A stretch of 64,000 bases of DNA from contig JACRCN010000031.1 of the NCBI GenBank assembly GCA_016219005.1, positions 62,001 through 126,000 on the forward strand, written 5' to 3'. Source of the DNA: Deltaproteobacteria bacterium (GTDB lineage: Bacteria > Desulfobacterota > Desulfobacteria > Desulfobacterales > SpSt-501). Below, in pieces: positions 7,821 to 17,267 of this stretch; positions within the stretch are counted from its first letter, which is position 1, and each line of letters begins with the position of its first letter. Made by a program: the position numbers and the translations under genes. The notes beneath the pieces are model-generated. The model was not told the DNA's origin, did no database searches, and saw only the letters and a list, made by a program, of their open reading frames with translations.

Positions 7821-9449
7821 CTATCGCTTGGCCGCCTGCTGCCACGGGTAGCGGATGCGGCCATGAAACATGCCCTCAAGGCCGTCCACCAGGGCCTCGG
7901 TGATCTTCTCGATCTGGATGGTGTCCAGATCGCATTCGCTGAACTGGCCGTCGGCGATCCGCTTGACAATGATCAACCGGACGAGCCGGTCGAAGGTGTG
8001 GCGGTTCGGCTGTTCCAGGGTGCGGGATGCGGCCTCCACTGCATCGGCAACCATCAGGATGGCGGCTTCGCGGCTCTGGGGTTTGGGCCCCGGATAGCGG
8101 AAGTCACGCTTGCGGACCTCCGTCTTGGATTCGCCTTTCACGGCTTTGGTGTAGAAATATTCAAGGAGCAACGTCCCGTGGTGTTGGGGGATCAGGTCGA
8201 CGACCATTTTCGGCAGGCGGTATTCGGCCGCGAGCCGGATTCCGTCGTTGACGTGCCGGAAGATGCGCTGCGTGCTTTCCCATGGGCTGAGGCTGTTGTG
8301 GGGGTTGGGGCCGTTGAACTGGTTTTCGATGTAGTCGTTCGGGGATAGCAGCTTGCCGATGTCGTGATAGTAGCCGCCGATGCGCAGCAGCAGCGAATCG
8401 GCATCCACCGCCTCACCCACCGATTGGGCAAGATGGGCTACCCCCATGGAGTGCTGATAGGTTCCGCGCGCATCGCTGAAAAGCTTCTTCAAGGCGGGGT
8501 GGTCGAGGTCCGCAAAGCGGCGCAGCTTGATGGCCGAGGACAGGTACCGGGTGGCTCGGAGCCCCGGCAGGAGCAATAGCGCCAGCGGACCCGCCAGGAA
8601 TCCGCCGCAAAAGGCCAGCGCCGTGCCGGTCACCACCGGCTGCGCCGCCAGCTCGGAGAGGGACGAATGGTCCAGGGGGGCGAGCGTGAGGGCCAGGCGC
8701 GCTGCGGCCTGCCAGTCGGGGGAATTCAGCACCGAGAAGACGATCGCATTGGCTGTTCCGATCAGGACGGCCGGCCAGAGAAACGCCAAGCGCTTGGGCA
8801 TGGTGTATGCCGCCGCCAGGGCCGTGAGGCTTGCGACCAAAATGGCGATCACCCCCGGGTACGACCGGTCCACAAAAAGGGATGCCAGAACCGCCGCAGC
8901 CAGCGAGACCCCCACGGCGGCGGCCCGGCTCTGGTTCAAAGCGACCAGCAGGAGCGGCAGCACCCCGAAGGGCAGCATGGCGGCGGGCAAAGGGGCGGCC
9001 AGCAGCAGCACCTTCAACAGCAGGAGGTGCAGGATCAACAGCGTCAGGACCAGGTTGGGGGAGGATGCGCTCCGGGACCCGGCCCGGGGAGGCAGATCGA
9101 GGAACACCGCGAGAAACCCCGCCATGAAGATCATGGTGAACAGGATGAAGGGCGCGTCGCGATGGTTGGTGGCGATCACGTCTCGGCGATAATGGCCGAT
9201 CAGCTGGAGGTCCTGTTCATCGAGTTTTTTCATGAACGGGACGACCGCCTGCGGGGGGTCGATCTGCCAGGCGCCGGTCGCCTGCCGGCCGTCGGGGAAG
9301 CCGAGGCCTGCGTCCGGCTGCGGCAATCGGAGGGTGACCGGGGCGCGTTTGCCCACCCGTGGATTCCAAAGGGTGAGAAAGGCATCCTCGAAGTAGCATG
9401 ACAGAAAGATGCTGATAATGAGGACGATATTGAGCAGAAGTCGAATCAT
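7821..9449 (-). CDS. 7TM-HD (PgpH-like) phosphohydrolase
   Basis: A membrane protein of about 542 residues. After one N-terminal membrane helix there is a short periplasmic part (about 80 residues, much reduced compared with classical 7TMR-HD proteins), then seven predicted helices (about 100-330), then a cytoplasmic HD domain. The HD motif is intact: YQHSMGVAHLAQ followed by GGYYHDIGK, and later LIPQHHGT and ILMVADAVEAASR. The family includes PgpH, which degrades cyclic di-AMP. The frame extends to a TTG at 9494, but I favour the ATG at 9447-9449, which begins MIRLLLNIVLIISIF, directly before the first helix. The nucleotide specificity is not shown by the sequence. Confidence 0.82.
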   Translation of the reverse strand: MIRLLLNIVLIISIFLSCYFEDAFLTLWNPRVGKRAPVTLRLPQPDAGLGFPDGRQATGAWQIDPPQAVVPFMKKLDEQDLQLIGHYRRDVIATNHRDAPFILFTMIFMAGFLAVFLDLPPRAGSRSASSPNLVLTLLILHLLLLKVLLLAAPLPAAMLPFGVLPLLLVALNQSRAAAVGVSLAAAVLASLFVDRSYPGVIAILVASLTALAAAYTMPKRLAFLWPAVLIGTANAIVFSVLNSPDWQAAARLALTLAPLDHSSLSELAAQPVVTGTALAFCGGFLAGPLALLLLPGLRATRYLSSAIKLRRFADLDHPALKKLFSDARGTYQHSMGVAHLAQSVGEAVDADSLLLRIGGYYHDIGKLLSPNDYIENQFNGPNPHNSLSPWESTQRIFRHVNDGIRLAAEYRLPKMVVDLIPQHHGTLLLEYFYTKAVKGESKTEVRKRDFRYPGPKPQSREAAILMVADAVEAASRTLEQPNRHTFDRLVRLIIVKRIADGQFSECDLDTIQIEKITEALVDGLEGMFHGRIRYPWQQAAKR

Positions 9450-9632
9450 CCCACGTCCCGGTGTTGCCAGTTTGTTGCTAAAGTTTTTGGCCAAACAGGC
9501 GATGATAATCTATAGGCGGAAAATCGTATATGGTTTGGCGCACCGAGTCAAACCGATCCGCCTTCAGCGGGGGCATATTTCCAAGCCCGATCCTCCTTTT
9601 TCGGAGGGGCCGCACAACAGGAGATCGCCGTC

Positions 9633-10274
9633 ATGACCGATAATCTTTGGGCAAAGTTGAAAAAGCGTAGCGATTCTGAACCGGACCGGGCTGCGGCCCT
9701 GGGGATCCCGGCCGGCGGTGTCGCCCGCATGATCAGCTCGTCGGGCCGGATCGGGCTGCCGGTGCTGCAGCAGGTGGCCCGATCCTTGTCCCGGGTGGAT
9801 TTCGTTCAGTTCATGCAGCAGCCGGTTCTGGCCGGCGCTGCGATCCATCTCGGCACCTTGTCCACGCGGTCCGGAGCCGGGTCCCGCACGCTGAACCGCA
9901 CGATCCTCTTCGAGCCCCTTGAGAGCTCCGCGGAGCCGGTTTCTGCCTCCGAGAGCCTGAAGCAGGCCATTTACCCCCTGGTGCGGGGTGAATTCGCGAC
10001 TTCGGCCGGGGCGATGTTCTCCATCGGCCGCATCGACGGCAACGACCTCATCATGCCCGACTATGCCATTTCCAGAAATCACGCGATACTCGAGATCAAG
10101 CGCGGCGACTATTTTCTGAAAGACTGCGGGTCTACGAACGGCACCACCCTGAAAAGCGCGCGGCTGCAGAACAAGCCGGTGCAACTCCACGACCGGGACG
10201 TCATCAGTTTCGCCCGCTACGAGTTTACCTTTCTGTTTCCGGGTTCTCTCTACGACATGCTGATGGCCGCGTAA
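9633..10274 (+). CDS. FHA domain protein
   Basis: 213 residues with a forkhead-associated domain at the C-terminus (about 120-205). The phosphothreonine-binding residues are recognisable: FSIGRIDGNDL (Gly-Arg), AISRNHAILE (Ser-x-x-His) and CGSTNGTTL (Asn-Gly). The first 115 residues are unassigned and predicted soluble. FHA proteins dock phosphorylated partners, but no Ser/Thr kinase is in view. CAACAGGAGATCGCCGTC before the ATG supplies the ribosome site. It is divergent from the 7TM-HD gene, and a REP-like palindrome lies 14 bases after its stop. Confidence 0.82.
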   Translation: MTDNLWAKLKKRSDSEPDRAAALGIPAGGVARMISSSGRIGLPVLQQVARSLSRVDFVQFMQQPVLAGAAIHLGTLSTRSGAGSRTLNRTILFEPLESSAEPVSASESLKQAIYPLVRGEFATSAGAMFSIGRIDGNDLIMPDYAISRNHAILEIKRGDYFLKDCGSTNGTTLKSARLQNKPVQLHDRDVISFARYEFTFLFPGSLYDMLMAA

Positions 10275-10288
10275 AAAGCCGATTTGCA

Positions 10289-10414
10289 GACGACTTCGCA
10301 AAAAGCCCAAATTTAAGGCGCGCGAATCTTGTGTCAGGAGGCGTAATGATTGTACGCCGCAGTGACAACGAGGTGAAGCGCCACGCCGAAGTTGGAGCTT
10401 TTTACAAAGTCGTC
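10289..10414. repeat. REP-like palindromic element 1
   Basis: A 126-bp element bounded by an 18-base inverted repeat with two mismatches: GACGACTTCGCAAAAAGC at 10289-10306 and GCTTTTTACAAAGTCGTC at 10397-10414. The interior is imperfectly palindromic (GTGTCA...GTACGCCGCAGTGACA). Its right edge overlaps the TGA stop of the hybrid kinase gene by two bases. A related left half is found at the pyrE stop. Confidence 0.7.
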
Positions 10415-13295
10415 AACACTTGTCCAGCTCGGCTCTGACGGCCCGGCCGAACGTTTCCAGCAGATACGGCTTTTTGACGTACGCGCCGGCTCCCATGAGT
10501 TGGGCCTCCCGCACCCGCACGGATTCGGAATAACCGCTGGCGATGACGGTTTTCTGCCCGGGCCGCAGACCGATGATGCGCCGGAAGGTTTCGAGACCGT
10601 CGATCCCCGGTTCCATGATCATGTCGAGCACCACCAGGTCCGCCGGCTGGCGGCGCAGGTGCTCCAGGGCGTCCTCGCCGCTGGCCGCGGTCGCCACCGA
10701 ATATCCCAGTTTGCCCAGGATCTCGCCGGCGATCTCGCGCTGCTCCTTGATGTCGTCCACGACCAGAACGGTCTCGCCCTTGCCTTTGAACGCATCCAGC
10801 GGCAGGCGTTCGTGCCGGCGCAGGGCCTGACGGGTGGCGGGGAAGTAGAGGGTGACGTCGGTGCCCTTTCCGACCCGGCTCGCGATGTCGATGTGGCCGC
10901 GATGGTCCTTGACGGTGCCCCATACCACGGCCATGCCCAGGCCGGTGCCGCTGCGGCCCATGGCCTTCTTGGTGTAGAACGGTTCAAAAATCCGTTCCAT
11001 GTCCTCGGGCGGGATGCCGATGCCGGTGTCGGAGACGACGAGGATGACAAAGTCCCCGGCCACGACCTCGTTGTATTCGATGGTGAGCCGGTCCAGATGA
11101 CGGTTCTCGGTGCGGATGATGATGCTGCCGCCGTCGGTCATGGCCTCGGCTGCGTTGACGACCAGGTTCATGATGGTTTTCGAGAGGTGGGCCGGCGAGC
11201 CGACGATGTTCAAGAGCTGGTCGTCGAGGTGGATCTCCGTCACCACATTCGGGTGGTCCAGCTTCAGTTTGGAGAACTCGGGGCTGGCGAGGTAGTCCGT
11301 CACGATCTGGTTCATATCCACCACCGCGGTCGTCTCAACCCCCCGCCGGGCGAGCGTCAGCAGGTCTTGGACGATGGCCGCCGCCCGCTCGCCGGATTTT
11401 TTGATGGTCAGGATCGGCTTGCGCAGCGGGCTGTCCTCCGCGACGTCCAGCAGCAGAAGCTCGGGATAGCTGACGATCCCCGACAGGATGTTGTTCAGGT
11501 CATGAGCGACCCCTCCCGCCAGGGTGCCGATGGCCTCCATCTTCTGCGCCCGCTGCAGCTGGATCTGCAGTTCCTTGCGCGCCTGCTCGGCGTGCTTGAG
11601 CTCCGTGATATCGTTGCCGATGCAGAGCATCTCCTGGAAGAGGCCGCGGTCGTCGTGGATCGGCCGATAGGCCCAGGCGATCCACACCGTCTTGCCCGAG
11701 CGCAGCGCGGTTTTGCTCTCTCCGACCGCCGGGCCCAGCGGGTCGCGGCTCATGGCCGAAATGAACTCGGGCAGACTCCCGGCGCCGGACCCGTCGGCCG
11801 GAAGAATGAACCCGGCGGCCTCCGCCCCCAGCAGCTCCGACTCGCCGTAGCCAAACAGCCGCTGGGCAAAATCGTTCACATACGTGATCCGGCCCTCGCC
11901 GTTGACCCGCAGAATGGCGCTGTTGGCTGTTTCCACCAACTCGCGGTACTTTTCTTCGCTTTTCTGGAGCCGTTCAAAAGACAGGGCGTTGACGATGCTG
12001 GTAGCGAGCTGCGACGCCACGCCGATCAGCAGGCTCATGTCGCTTTGGCGCAGAATTCTGTTGGATTGGCTGTTGTCCACGGCGAGAACGCCGAGGGATT
12101 CCTTTTCGTAAATGATCGGCACGCAGATCAGGGCCTGGGTCCCGATCTGGCGCGCGAATTCCAGACTCCGGGGGGACAGGGAGGTCTCGATCTGCCGGAT
12201 GTCGTCGACCAGGAACGGCCGGCGCTCGCGCATGGCGAGGACGAACACACCTCGGGAGTCGGGGTTGTCCAGGTGGAAGGCGGTTTGTCTGAGGAGGCTC
12301 TCCTGCTCCGAGGAATGGCCGAAGCCGGCGATGTATTTCAGCATGGTCTTCTCCTTGTCGGCCAGCATGATCATGCCCCGGTCGAAGCCCATGCGCTTTT
12401 CGATGATCACCAGCACCGCGGCGACCAGGTTGGCGATGTCCAGGATGGTGGAGGTCGCCTGCCCCATCTCCTGGATCAGCAGGGCGTTGTTGTACTGCAC
12501 CTCGCTTTGGAGCAGGGACTCCTCGGCTGAACGGCGCTGGTCGGCGATGGTTTGCATCAGCATTTTTCGCTCCAGCCGCTCGGATTGAAAGGCGCACAAG
12601 CCGACCAGCACCGCGAGCGTTAGGGCCATGAGGCTCCAGGTCTCGAAGGGCAGCGCAGCGTAGGATGCCGCGGTCAGCCCGAGGCCTCCGATGACGGACC
12701 AGTTGCGGATGCGGCGCCAGACGCGTGATGTGCCCTCCTTCCAAATGAGGACGTACCGGCAGTGCGCATCCCCCCGGTGAAAACACTCGGGGTGTTCGAC
12801 CGCGGCGAACCCGATGGTGAAGAGCGTCGGGAAGGCTTCGAAAAAGCCGGTGCGGTTGGCGCACTGATAGGGTTTCTCGGCCACTCCGGGCTTGGGTGTA
12901 GCAATGATCTCGATGGTGTGAGGGTTTTTAAAGTGAGTCGAGATACTCGCCCCCCGGCTGAGCAGAGGATAGTTCTTTTCCATGAGCTGGTAGATGGTGG
13001 CCGGGCTCATCAGGCCGAGGATGTACTGCTTGGCCGCTCCCATGACCTCGGAGGACACCGCAAAGCGCCCGGCTTTGCGCGAAATGTCCGAATCGCCGGT
13101 GTGCTGGGTCAGGGCCTCGTGAAAACCGTCCACCTCCGCCTGGGTGAACCAGTGCGCCGGGTCTTCGATCTGGTAGGGGGTGATGCCCGCCTGCCGCAGG
13201 ACGGAATCGATCTCCACGTCCGGGTAATAGCGCCGGACATACTGGATGTACGTCTTGGTCAGGCGGCTGTTATATAATGGCAGCGGGTCGCTCAT
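10413..13295 (-). CDS. Hybrid histidine kinase: V4R-like sensor, two TM, GAF, PAS, HisKA, HATPase, REC
   Basis: 960 residues. Residues 1-170 form a sensor region that ends in ECFHRGDAHCRYVLIW, reminiscent of V4R/heme-NO-type small-molecule sensors, but the match is only to the motif. Two membrane helices follow (about 208-250), then a coiled coil, a GAF domain (about 285-440), a PAS domain (445-560), HisKA with the phospho-accepting His in LAGGVAHDLNNIL (near 590), a HATPase domain (GTGLGMAVVWGTVKDH) and a C-terminal receiver whose phospho-Asp is in VVLDMIMEPG. Kinase and receiver residues look intact. No separate regulator sits beside it. A promoter was not found. The stop codon overlaps a REP-like element. 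The signal is unknown. Confidence 0.85.
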   Translation of the reverse strand: MSDPLPLYNSRLTKTYIQYVRRYYPDVEIDSVLRQAGITPYQIEDPAHWFTQAEVDGFHEALTQHTGDSDISRKAGRFAVSSEVMGAAKQYILGLMSPATIYQLMEKNYPLLSRGASISTHFKNPHTIEIIATPKPGVAEKPYQCANRTGFFEAFPTLFTIGFAAVEHPECFHRGDAHCRYVLIWKEGTSRVWRRIRNWSVIGGLGLTAASYAALPFETWSLMALTLAVLVGLCAFQSERLERKMLMQTIADQRRSAEESLLQSEVQYNNALLIQEMGQATSTILDIANLVAAVLVIIEKRMGFDRGMIMLADKEKTMLKYIAGFGHSSEQESLLRQTAFHLDNPDSRGVFVLAMRERRPFLVDDIRQIETSLSPRSLEFARQIGTQALICVPIIYEKESLGVLAVDNSQSNRILRQSDMSLLIGVASQLATSIVNALSFERLQKSEEKYRELVETANSAILRVNGEGRITYVNDFAQRLFGYGESELLGAEAAGFILPADGSGAGSLPEFISAMSRDPLGPAVGESKTALRSGKTVWIAWAYRPIHDDRGLFQEMLCIGNDITELKHAEQARKELQIQLQRAQKMEAIGTLAGGVAHDLNNILSGIVSYPELLLLDVAEDSPLRKPILTIKKSGERAAAIVQDLLTLARRGVETTAVVDMNQIVTDYLASPEFSKLKLDHPNVVTEIHLDDQLLNIVGSPAHLSKTIMNLVVNAAEAMTDGGSIIIRTENRHLDRLTIEYNEVVAGDFVILVVSDTGIGIPPEDMERIFEPFYTKKAMGRSGTGLGMAVVWGTVKDHRGHIDIASRVGKGTDVTLYFPATRQALRRHERLPLDAFKGKGETVLVVDDIKEQREIAGEILGKLGYSVATAASGEDALEHLRRQPADLVVLDMIMEPGIDGLETFRRIIGLRPGQKTVIASGYSESVRVREAQLMGAGAYVKKPYLLETFGRAVRAELDKC

Positions 13296-13388
13296 AACGA
13301 AAAATCGTCATCCATCCCGAGTTAACGGTTCGGGGGTACTACCATCCAAAACATGTTATCATTTTTTGAAATCGCTTGGAACAAGAAT

Positions 13389-14489
13389 CTACCCGGCCGG
13401 GCGGACCAGCGCCGAGGCGGGCACGATCTCCACCTGCTGGCGCAGCGCCGGGAGTTCTTCCTTGAGGATGGCGTAGGTGGCCTGGTGGGGGTGGGCGATC
13501 CCCACCGCCTCGCCCTTGCGGTAGGCGATCCGGACGAGCTCCCGGATCTGCCTGCGGATGAAGGCGGGGTCTTGCTGGTGATCTATGAAAACATCCCGCT
13601 GGGCGAACGGCAGCTGAAAAAGCCGCGCCGAGGGCTTGCAGATGCTCTCGTCGGTGGTGCGGCTGTCGATGAAATACAGGCCACGTTTTTTAAGGACGGA
13701 AAACACCTGGTACATCTGCTCGGAGCTTGCGGTCAGCCGCGACCCCATGTGGTTGTTCACGCCCTTGATGTGCGGGACCGCATCCAGGTCTTCCTCGAGC
13801 ACCTGCAGCAGCTCATCCGGCCGCATGCGGCTGTGCAGTGTTCCGGGGCCGGGGTTGATGTCGGGGTATTCCATGGGCTCCATGGGCAGGTGCAGCACGA
13901 GTTCGAGCCCGTTGGCCTGGGCAATGCGCGCGATGGCGTCCTGGTGGGGGCTGTGGGGCAGGATAGCGAGGGTGAACGGGGCGTTCAACCCGATCAGTTT
14001 TGCGGCGAGCGAACGGTCGTACCCCAGGTCGTCGATGATGATCGCCACGCGCGGAAGCTTGCGGCCGGGTGGCAGCTCCGGCGGTGTCGGCGGCAGGGCC
14101 GCGTGCAGCGTCTCCGATTCGCCGTTCTTGGATGCGGGCGGCTTTTCGGGAAATACCTCATAGGCCGGCAGCTTGGGTGGGGCCGGTATTTCTTCCGGGG
14201 CCGGGCGGGCCGGCGCCCGGTCGGCGGACGGTTTGTCAGCGGGTCTGGCGTCGGGCGGGCGGGGCCGGTCCGGCGGTATCTGCGCCTTCAGCGGGGGCTT
14301 TTTGCGTTCGGTCAGCGCCGGTCGCGGCTCCGGCGGCAACAGGAAACGCCCCACCACGACGGCGCCGAGGACGATCGCCGCCAGGACGGCTACGGCCCCC
14401 AGCGCCTTCAGCAGCGACACTCGGAAGCGGCCTTTTGGGCCGCCCGCACGGCGGCGTTTTCCTTTGCGGAGAGTTTTGGCTTGAGGCAT
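13389..14489 (-). CDS. Divergent polysaccharide deacetylase family protein
   Basis: 366 residues: a basic N-terminus, one membrane helix (about 26-50), a Pro/Lys/Glu-rich linker to residue 140, then a divergent polysaccharide deacetylase domain (DUF610, YibQ type). Typical tracts are RVAIIIDDLGYD, LAILPHSPHQ, LHLPMEPMEYPD, NNHMGSRLT and YFIDSRTT. The protein is anchored with the domain in the periplasm. Members are commonly encoded with ftsEX, EnvC-like and Ctp proteins, as here (31 bases after ctpA), and are thought to act on the cell wall or envelope polysaccharide. The substrate is not known. Confidence 0.87.
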   Translation of the reverse strand: MPQAKTLRKGKRRRAGGPKGRFRVSLLKALGAVAVLAAIVLGAVVVGRFLLPPEPRPALTERKKPPLKAQIPPDRPRPPDARPADKPSADRAPARPAPEEIPAPPKLPAYEVFPEKPPASKNGESETLHAALPPTPPELPPGRKLPRVAIIIDDLGYDRSLAAKLIGLNAPFTLAILPHSPHQDAIARIAQANGLELVLHLPMEPMEYPDINPGPGTLHSRMRPDELLQVLEEDLDAVPHIKGVNNHMGSRLTASSEQMYQVFSVLKKRGLYFIDSRTTDESICKPSARLFQLPFAQRDVFIDHQQDPAFIRRQIRELVRIAYRKGEAVGIAHPHQATYAILKEELPALRQQVEIVPASALVRPAG

Positions 14490-14520
14490 ACCAGAACTGT
14501 GGGCGCGCCGGCCTGGCCGA

Positions 14521-15885
14521 TCAGCTTTTCACGTTCTTGAGCACGTCGTGCCCCATGAGGATCTCGATCGCCCGCATCACCTGGTTGTCGGTTTGCAGGG
14601 ACTCCGCCTTGAGCGGTCCCACCCTGACGTCGGATTCCTTGAGGGGGGGCTTGGCCTTGTCGGTCTTTTCGGGCTTCTTGGGCGCGGGCTTTTCGGCCGG
14701 CTCTCCTTCGGCCTCCAGGTGGTTCTCCAGATCCTTTTCCTTGAAGCTCATCTCGTCCTTTTCGGCCGGATCCTCCGTCTCCGTGCGCTTGAACTTGAGC
14801 GCGATGTCGGGCTCGATCCCCTTGGCCTGGATGGAGCGGCCGCTGGGGGTATAGTAGCGTGCGATGGTGAGCTTGAGGCCCGAGCCGTCGCGCAGGTTTT
14901 CCACCGTCTGCACCGAGCCCTTGCCGAAGGAGGTGGTCCCGAGCACCAGAGCCCGTTTGTGGTCCTGGAGCGCGCCGGCCACGATTTCCGAGGCGCTGGC
15001 GGTCCCCCCGTTGATCAGCACTACGATCGGGTAGTTGCGCTGCGCGGCCGAAGGGGTGGCGTTGAAGACCTTGGTGTTTTTCTTGTCGCGTCCCTTGATG
15101 GAAAGGATCTGGCCCTTGTCCAGGAAAATGTCGGAAATGCTGATGGCCTGGTTGAGCAGCCCGCCGCCGTTGTTGCGCAGGTCCAGCACCAGCCCCTTCA
15201 TAGGGGGTGGGCTCGATTCCAGCTTTTCCAGGGCTTTTTCGAATTCCTGGGTGGTCGTGCCCGTGAAGTTGGAGATGCGCACGTATCCGTAGCCGGGTTT
15301 GAAGGAGATGGATTTCACGCTCAGAATCGGGATCTCGTCGCGGGTGAGCTCGAACTCGATGGGCTTCTTGATGCCGTTGCGCATGATGGTAACGGTCACC
15401 TTGGACCCTCTGGGCCCGCGCATCATCCGGACGGCCTCCCGCAGGTCCTTGGAAAGTTGGCCATCCACCTTGATGATGCGGTCGCCGGCCTCGATACCGG
15501 CCTTGTACGCCGGGGTGTCTTCGATGGGTGAGATGACCGTCACAAATCCGTCGCGCATGGTGATGTGGATCCCGATGCCGGTGAACTTGCCCTTGGTGTC
15601 GATCTGCAGGTCCTCGTAGGCGTCGGGAGGCATCAGGGAGGAGTGCGGATCCAGGCTCTGGACCATGCCCTGGATCGCCTTCTGGATCAGGTCCTTGGCG
15701 TCGACTTCGTCCACGTATTCGCGCTGGATGAGCTCGATGACGTCGGAGAAGAGTTTCAACCCCTCGTAGAGGTTGTCATTGGTGTTGGCCGAATTCGCTC
15801 GCTGGAAGCCCGCGCCCGCCATCCACACGACGACGGCGGCCACCATGACGAGCCACAGTTTCACGGGCCGGTTTCGTTTGTTCAT
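14521..15885 (-). CDS. ctpA: C-terminal processing peptidase (S41), exported
   Basis: 454 residues with a signal segment (KLWLVMVAAVVVWMAGAG), an N-terminal helical part, a PDZ domain (about 100-180, with the GIGIHITMRDG and GDRIIKVDGQ tracts) and an S41 protease domain. The catalytic serine is in NGGTASASEIVAGAL (near 295) and the lysine in TSFGKGSVQTV (near 325). A Lys/Pro/Glu-rich tail of about 90 residues is typical of delta-proteobacterial Ctp proteins. It cleaves C-termini of periplasmic substrates, often peptidoglycan hydrolases, which fits the EnvC-like gene 122 bases upstream. AAGGAG precedes the ATG by 8 bases. Confidence 0.93.
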   Translation of the reverse strand: MNKRNRPVKLWLVMVAAVVVWMAGAGFQRANSANTNDNLYEGLKLFSDVIELIQREYVDEVDAKDLIQKAIQGMVQSLDPHSSLMPPDAYEDLQIDTKGKFTGIGIHITMRDGFVTVISPIEDTPAYKAGIEAGDRIIKVDGQLSKDLREAVRMMRGPRGSKVTVTIMRNGIKKPIEFELTRDEIPILSVKSISFKPGYGYVRISNFTGTTTQEFEKALEKLESSPPPMKGLVLDLRNNGGGLLNQAISISDIFLDKGQILSIKGRDKKNTKVFNATPSAAQRNYPIVVLINGGTASASEIVAGALQDHKRALVLGTTSFGKGSVQTVENLRDGSGLKLTIARYYTPSGRSIQAKGIEPDIALKFKRTETEDPAEKDEMSFKEKDLENHLEAEGEPAEKPAPKKPEKTDKAKPPLKESDVRVGPLKAESLQTDNQVMRAIEILMGHDVLKNVKS

Positions 15886-16007
15886 ACCGGTTACTCCTTT
15901 TCATTCAATATGGCCGGCTACGATCGGTGTCACCCGCCGCCGGCTTTGGGACCAGTTCGGATTCATCTGTTCGCCGCCACAGGTGCCGCAGCACCCGCCG
16001 GGTGTGG

Positions 16008-17267
16008 TTAACCTTTTTTCAACCATTCTTTCGGGTCCAGGGATTTGCCGTGATGGCGCAGCTCAAAATAAAGCCCGGGCGTTCCCAGTGCCCCGGAGTC
16101 GCCCACCGTGGCGACCACTTCGCCGGCCTCCACCGGATTGTCAATGGATTTGAAAACGTCTTCCAGGTGAGCGTAGACGGTATAGAAGTTGCTCCCGTGA
16201 TCGATGATGAGGACGTTGCCGTATCCCTTGAACCAGCTCGCGTAGATGATTTTGCCGCTGTGAACGGCCTGCACCGGCTCGCCTCTGTCGGCCGCAATCT
16301 CGATGCCGCTGCGGAAGGTCTGGACGTTGAGTTGCGGGTGCCTGAACGGACCATACACCGATATGATTTTACCCTTAACCGGGGGGAGAAGCAAGCCCTT
16401 CGAGTCCGAAAACGGTTTGACGGGCCGATGCCCTCCGTCGGCGGCGGAAACGGCCCGCCGGCCCAGAGACTCGATTTGCTCGTCCAGCGCCCGGGCGGAT
16501 TGCCTCAGGTTGTCGATGGCGGCCAGCTGAAGCTCCTTGCGGGTGCGAATCAGGGCCAGCAGCTTTTCGCGGTTGGCGTTCTCCCGGGCGGCAGAAGCGA
16601 GCTGCCTCGCATGCTCGCCTGCCCGCGTGCGCTTCTCCGCCTGCTGGCGTTCCAGGTGCGCCCGCAGCTCCTCGAGTTCGGCGTGCTGGGCCATGAGGGC
16701 CTCGCGGGCCAGTTCATCCTGGGCGAGGATCTGCCCGAGAGCTTTCCGGCGCTGAACAAACTCCGCCACAGAGTCGGCCGAGGCCAGCAGCTGGGCGGTC
16801 CCGAGCGAGCTGACCTTGTACAAGGCGACCAGCCGCCGGGACATGGCGGCTTCACCGGCCCGGATGCGGCGGGAAAGATCCTCGACCGTGGCCGCCGTGC
16901 TGGCGATGTTCTCCTCGAGCTCGGTCAGTTCGGCCTTGAGTGCTGCCGCGCGCCGGCGATGACGCTGGAGGGCGAGCCCGGAGGCCTCCAGCGCGTCGGC
17001 GATATCGCCCTCATCGCGTGCGACCCGGTCGAGCTCGGCTTCCTGCTGCTGGATGTCCTGCCGCAGCGCGTCGGCCTCCTCGCGCAGGGTTTCGATAGCG
17101 GCGCGCTCCCCGGGGCTGCCTTTCGGTGACTGGGCGTCGACGTCCCCCAACGACCCTGCCAGGCACAGGATCAGGGCTGCGCTCAAGCACCGGGCGACCG
17201 CTGGCGACGCGGGTGTGGATGTCGTCATGCCAATCCAACGTTTCAGATGGGCTCTTTTAAGCGCCAT
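16008..17267 (-). CDS. EnvC-like murein hydrolase activator / M23 protein
   Basis: 419 residues: signal peptide (about 18-40), a long coiled coil (about 50-250, rich in Glu, Arg, Ala), and a C-terminal LytM/M23 domain. The zinc ligands are partly altered: the first histidine position reads FRSGIEIAADRG instead of an H-x-G-x-D form, and the end reads LYFELRHHGK instead of HLH, so it is probably a catalytically inactive EnvC-type activator of amidases. It follows ftsX directly: the in-frame ATGATG overlaps the ftsX TGA. GAGG lies 5 bases before the second ATG (17265-17267), which I chose; the first is at 17270. FtsEX-EnvC is the known ATP-driven switch for septal wall hydrolysis. Confidence 0.88.
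   Translation of the reverse strand: MALKRAHLKRWIGMTTSTPASPAVARCLSAALILCLAGSLGDVDAQSPKGSPGERAAIETLREEADALRQDIQQQEAELDRVARDEGDIADALEASGLALQRHRRRAAALKAELTELEENIASTAATVEDLSRRIRAGEAAMSRRLVALYKVSSLGTAQLLASADSVAEFVQRRKALGQILAQDELAREALMAQHAELEELRAHLERQQAEKRTRAGEHARQLASAARENANREKLLALIRTRKELQLAAIDNLRQSARALDEQIESLGRRAVSAADGGHRPVKPFSDSKGLLLPPVKGKIISVYGPFRHPQLNVQTFRSGIEIAADRGEPVQAVHSGKIIYASWFKGYGNVLIIDHGSNFYTVYAHLEDVFKSIDNPVEAGEVVATVGDSGALGTPGLYFELRHHGKSLDPKEWLKKG

Noticed and set aside
10392-12530. 712-codon open frame on the plus strand opposite the hybrid kinase
   Set aside because: It is antisense to clear GAF-PAS-HK-REC motifs, has no recognisable domain, and is His/Asp/Gly-rich as expected from the complement of GC-rich codons.
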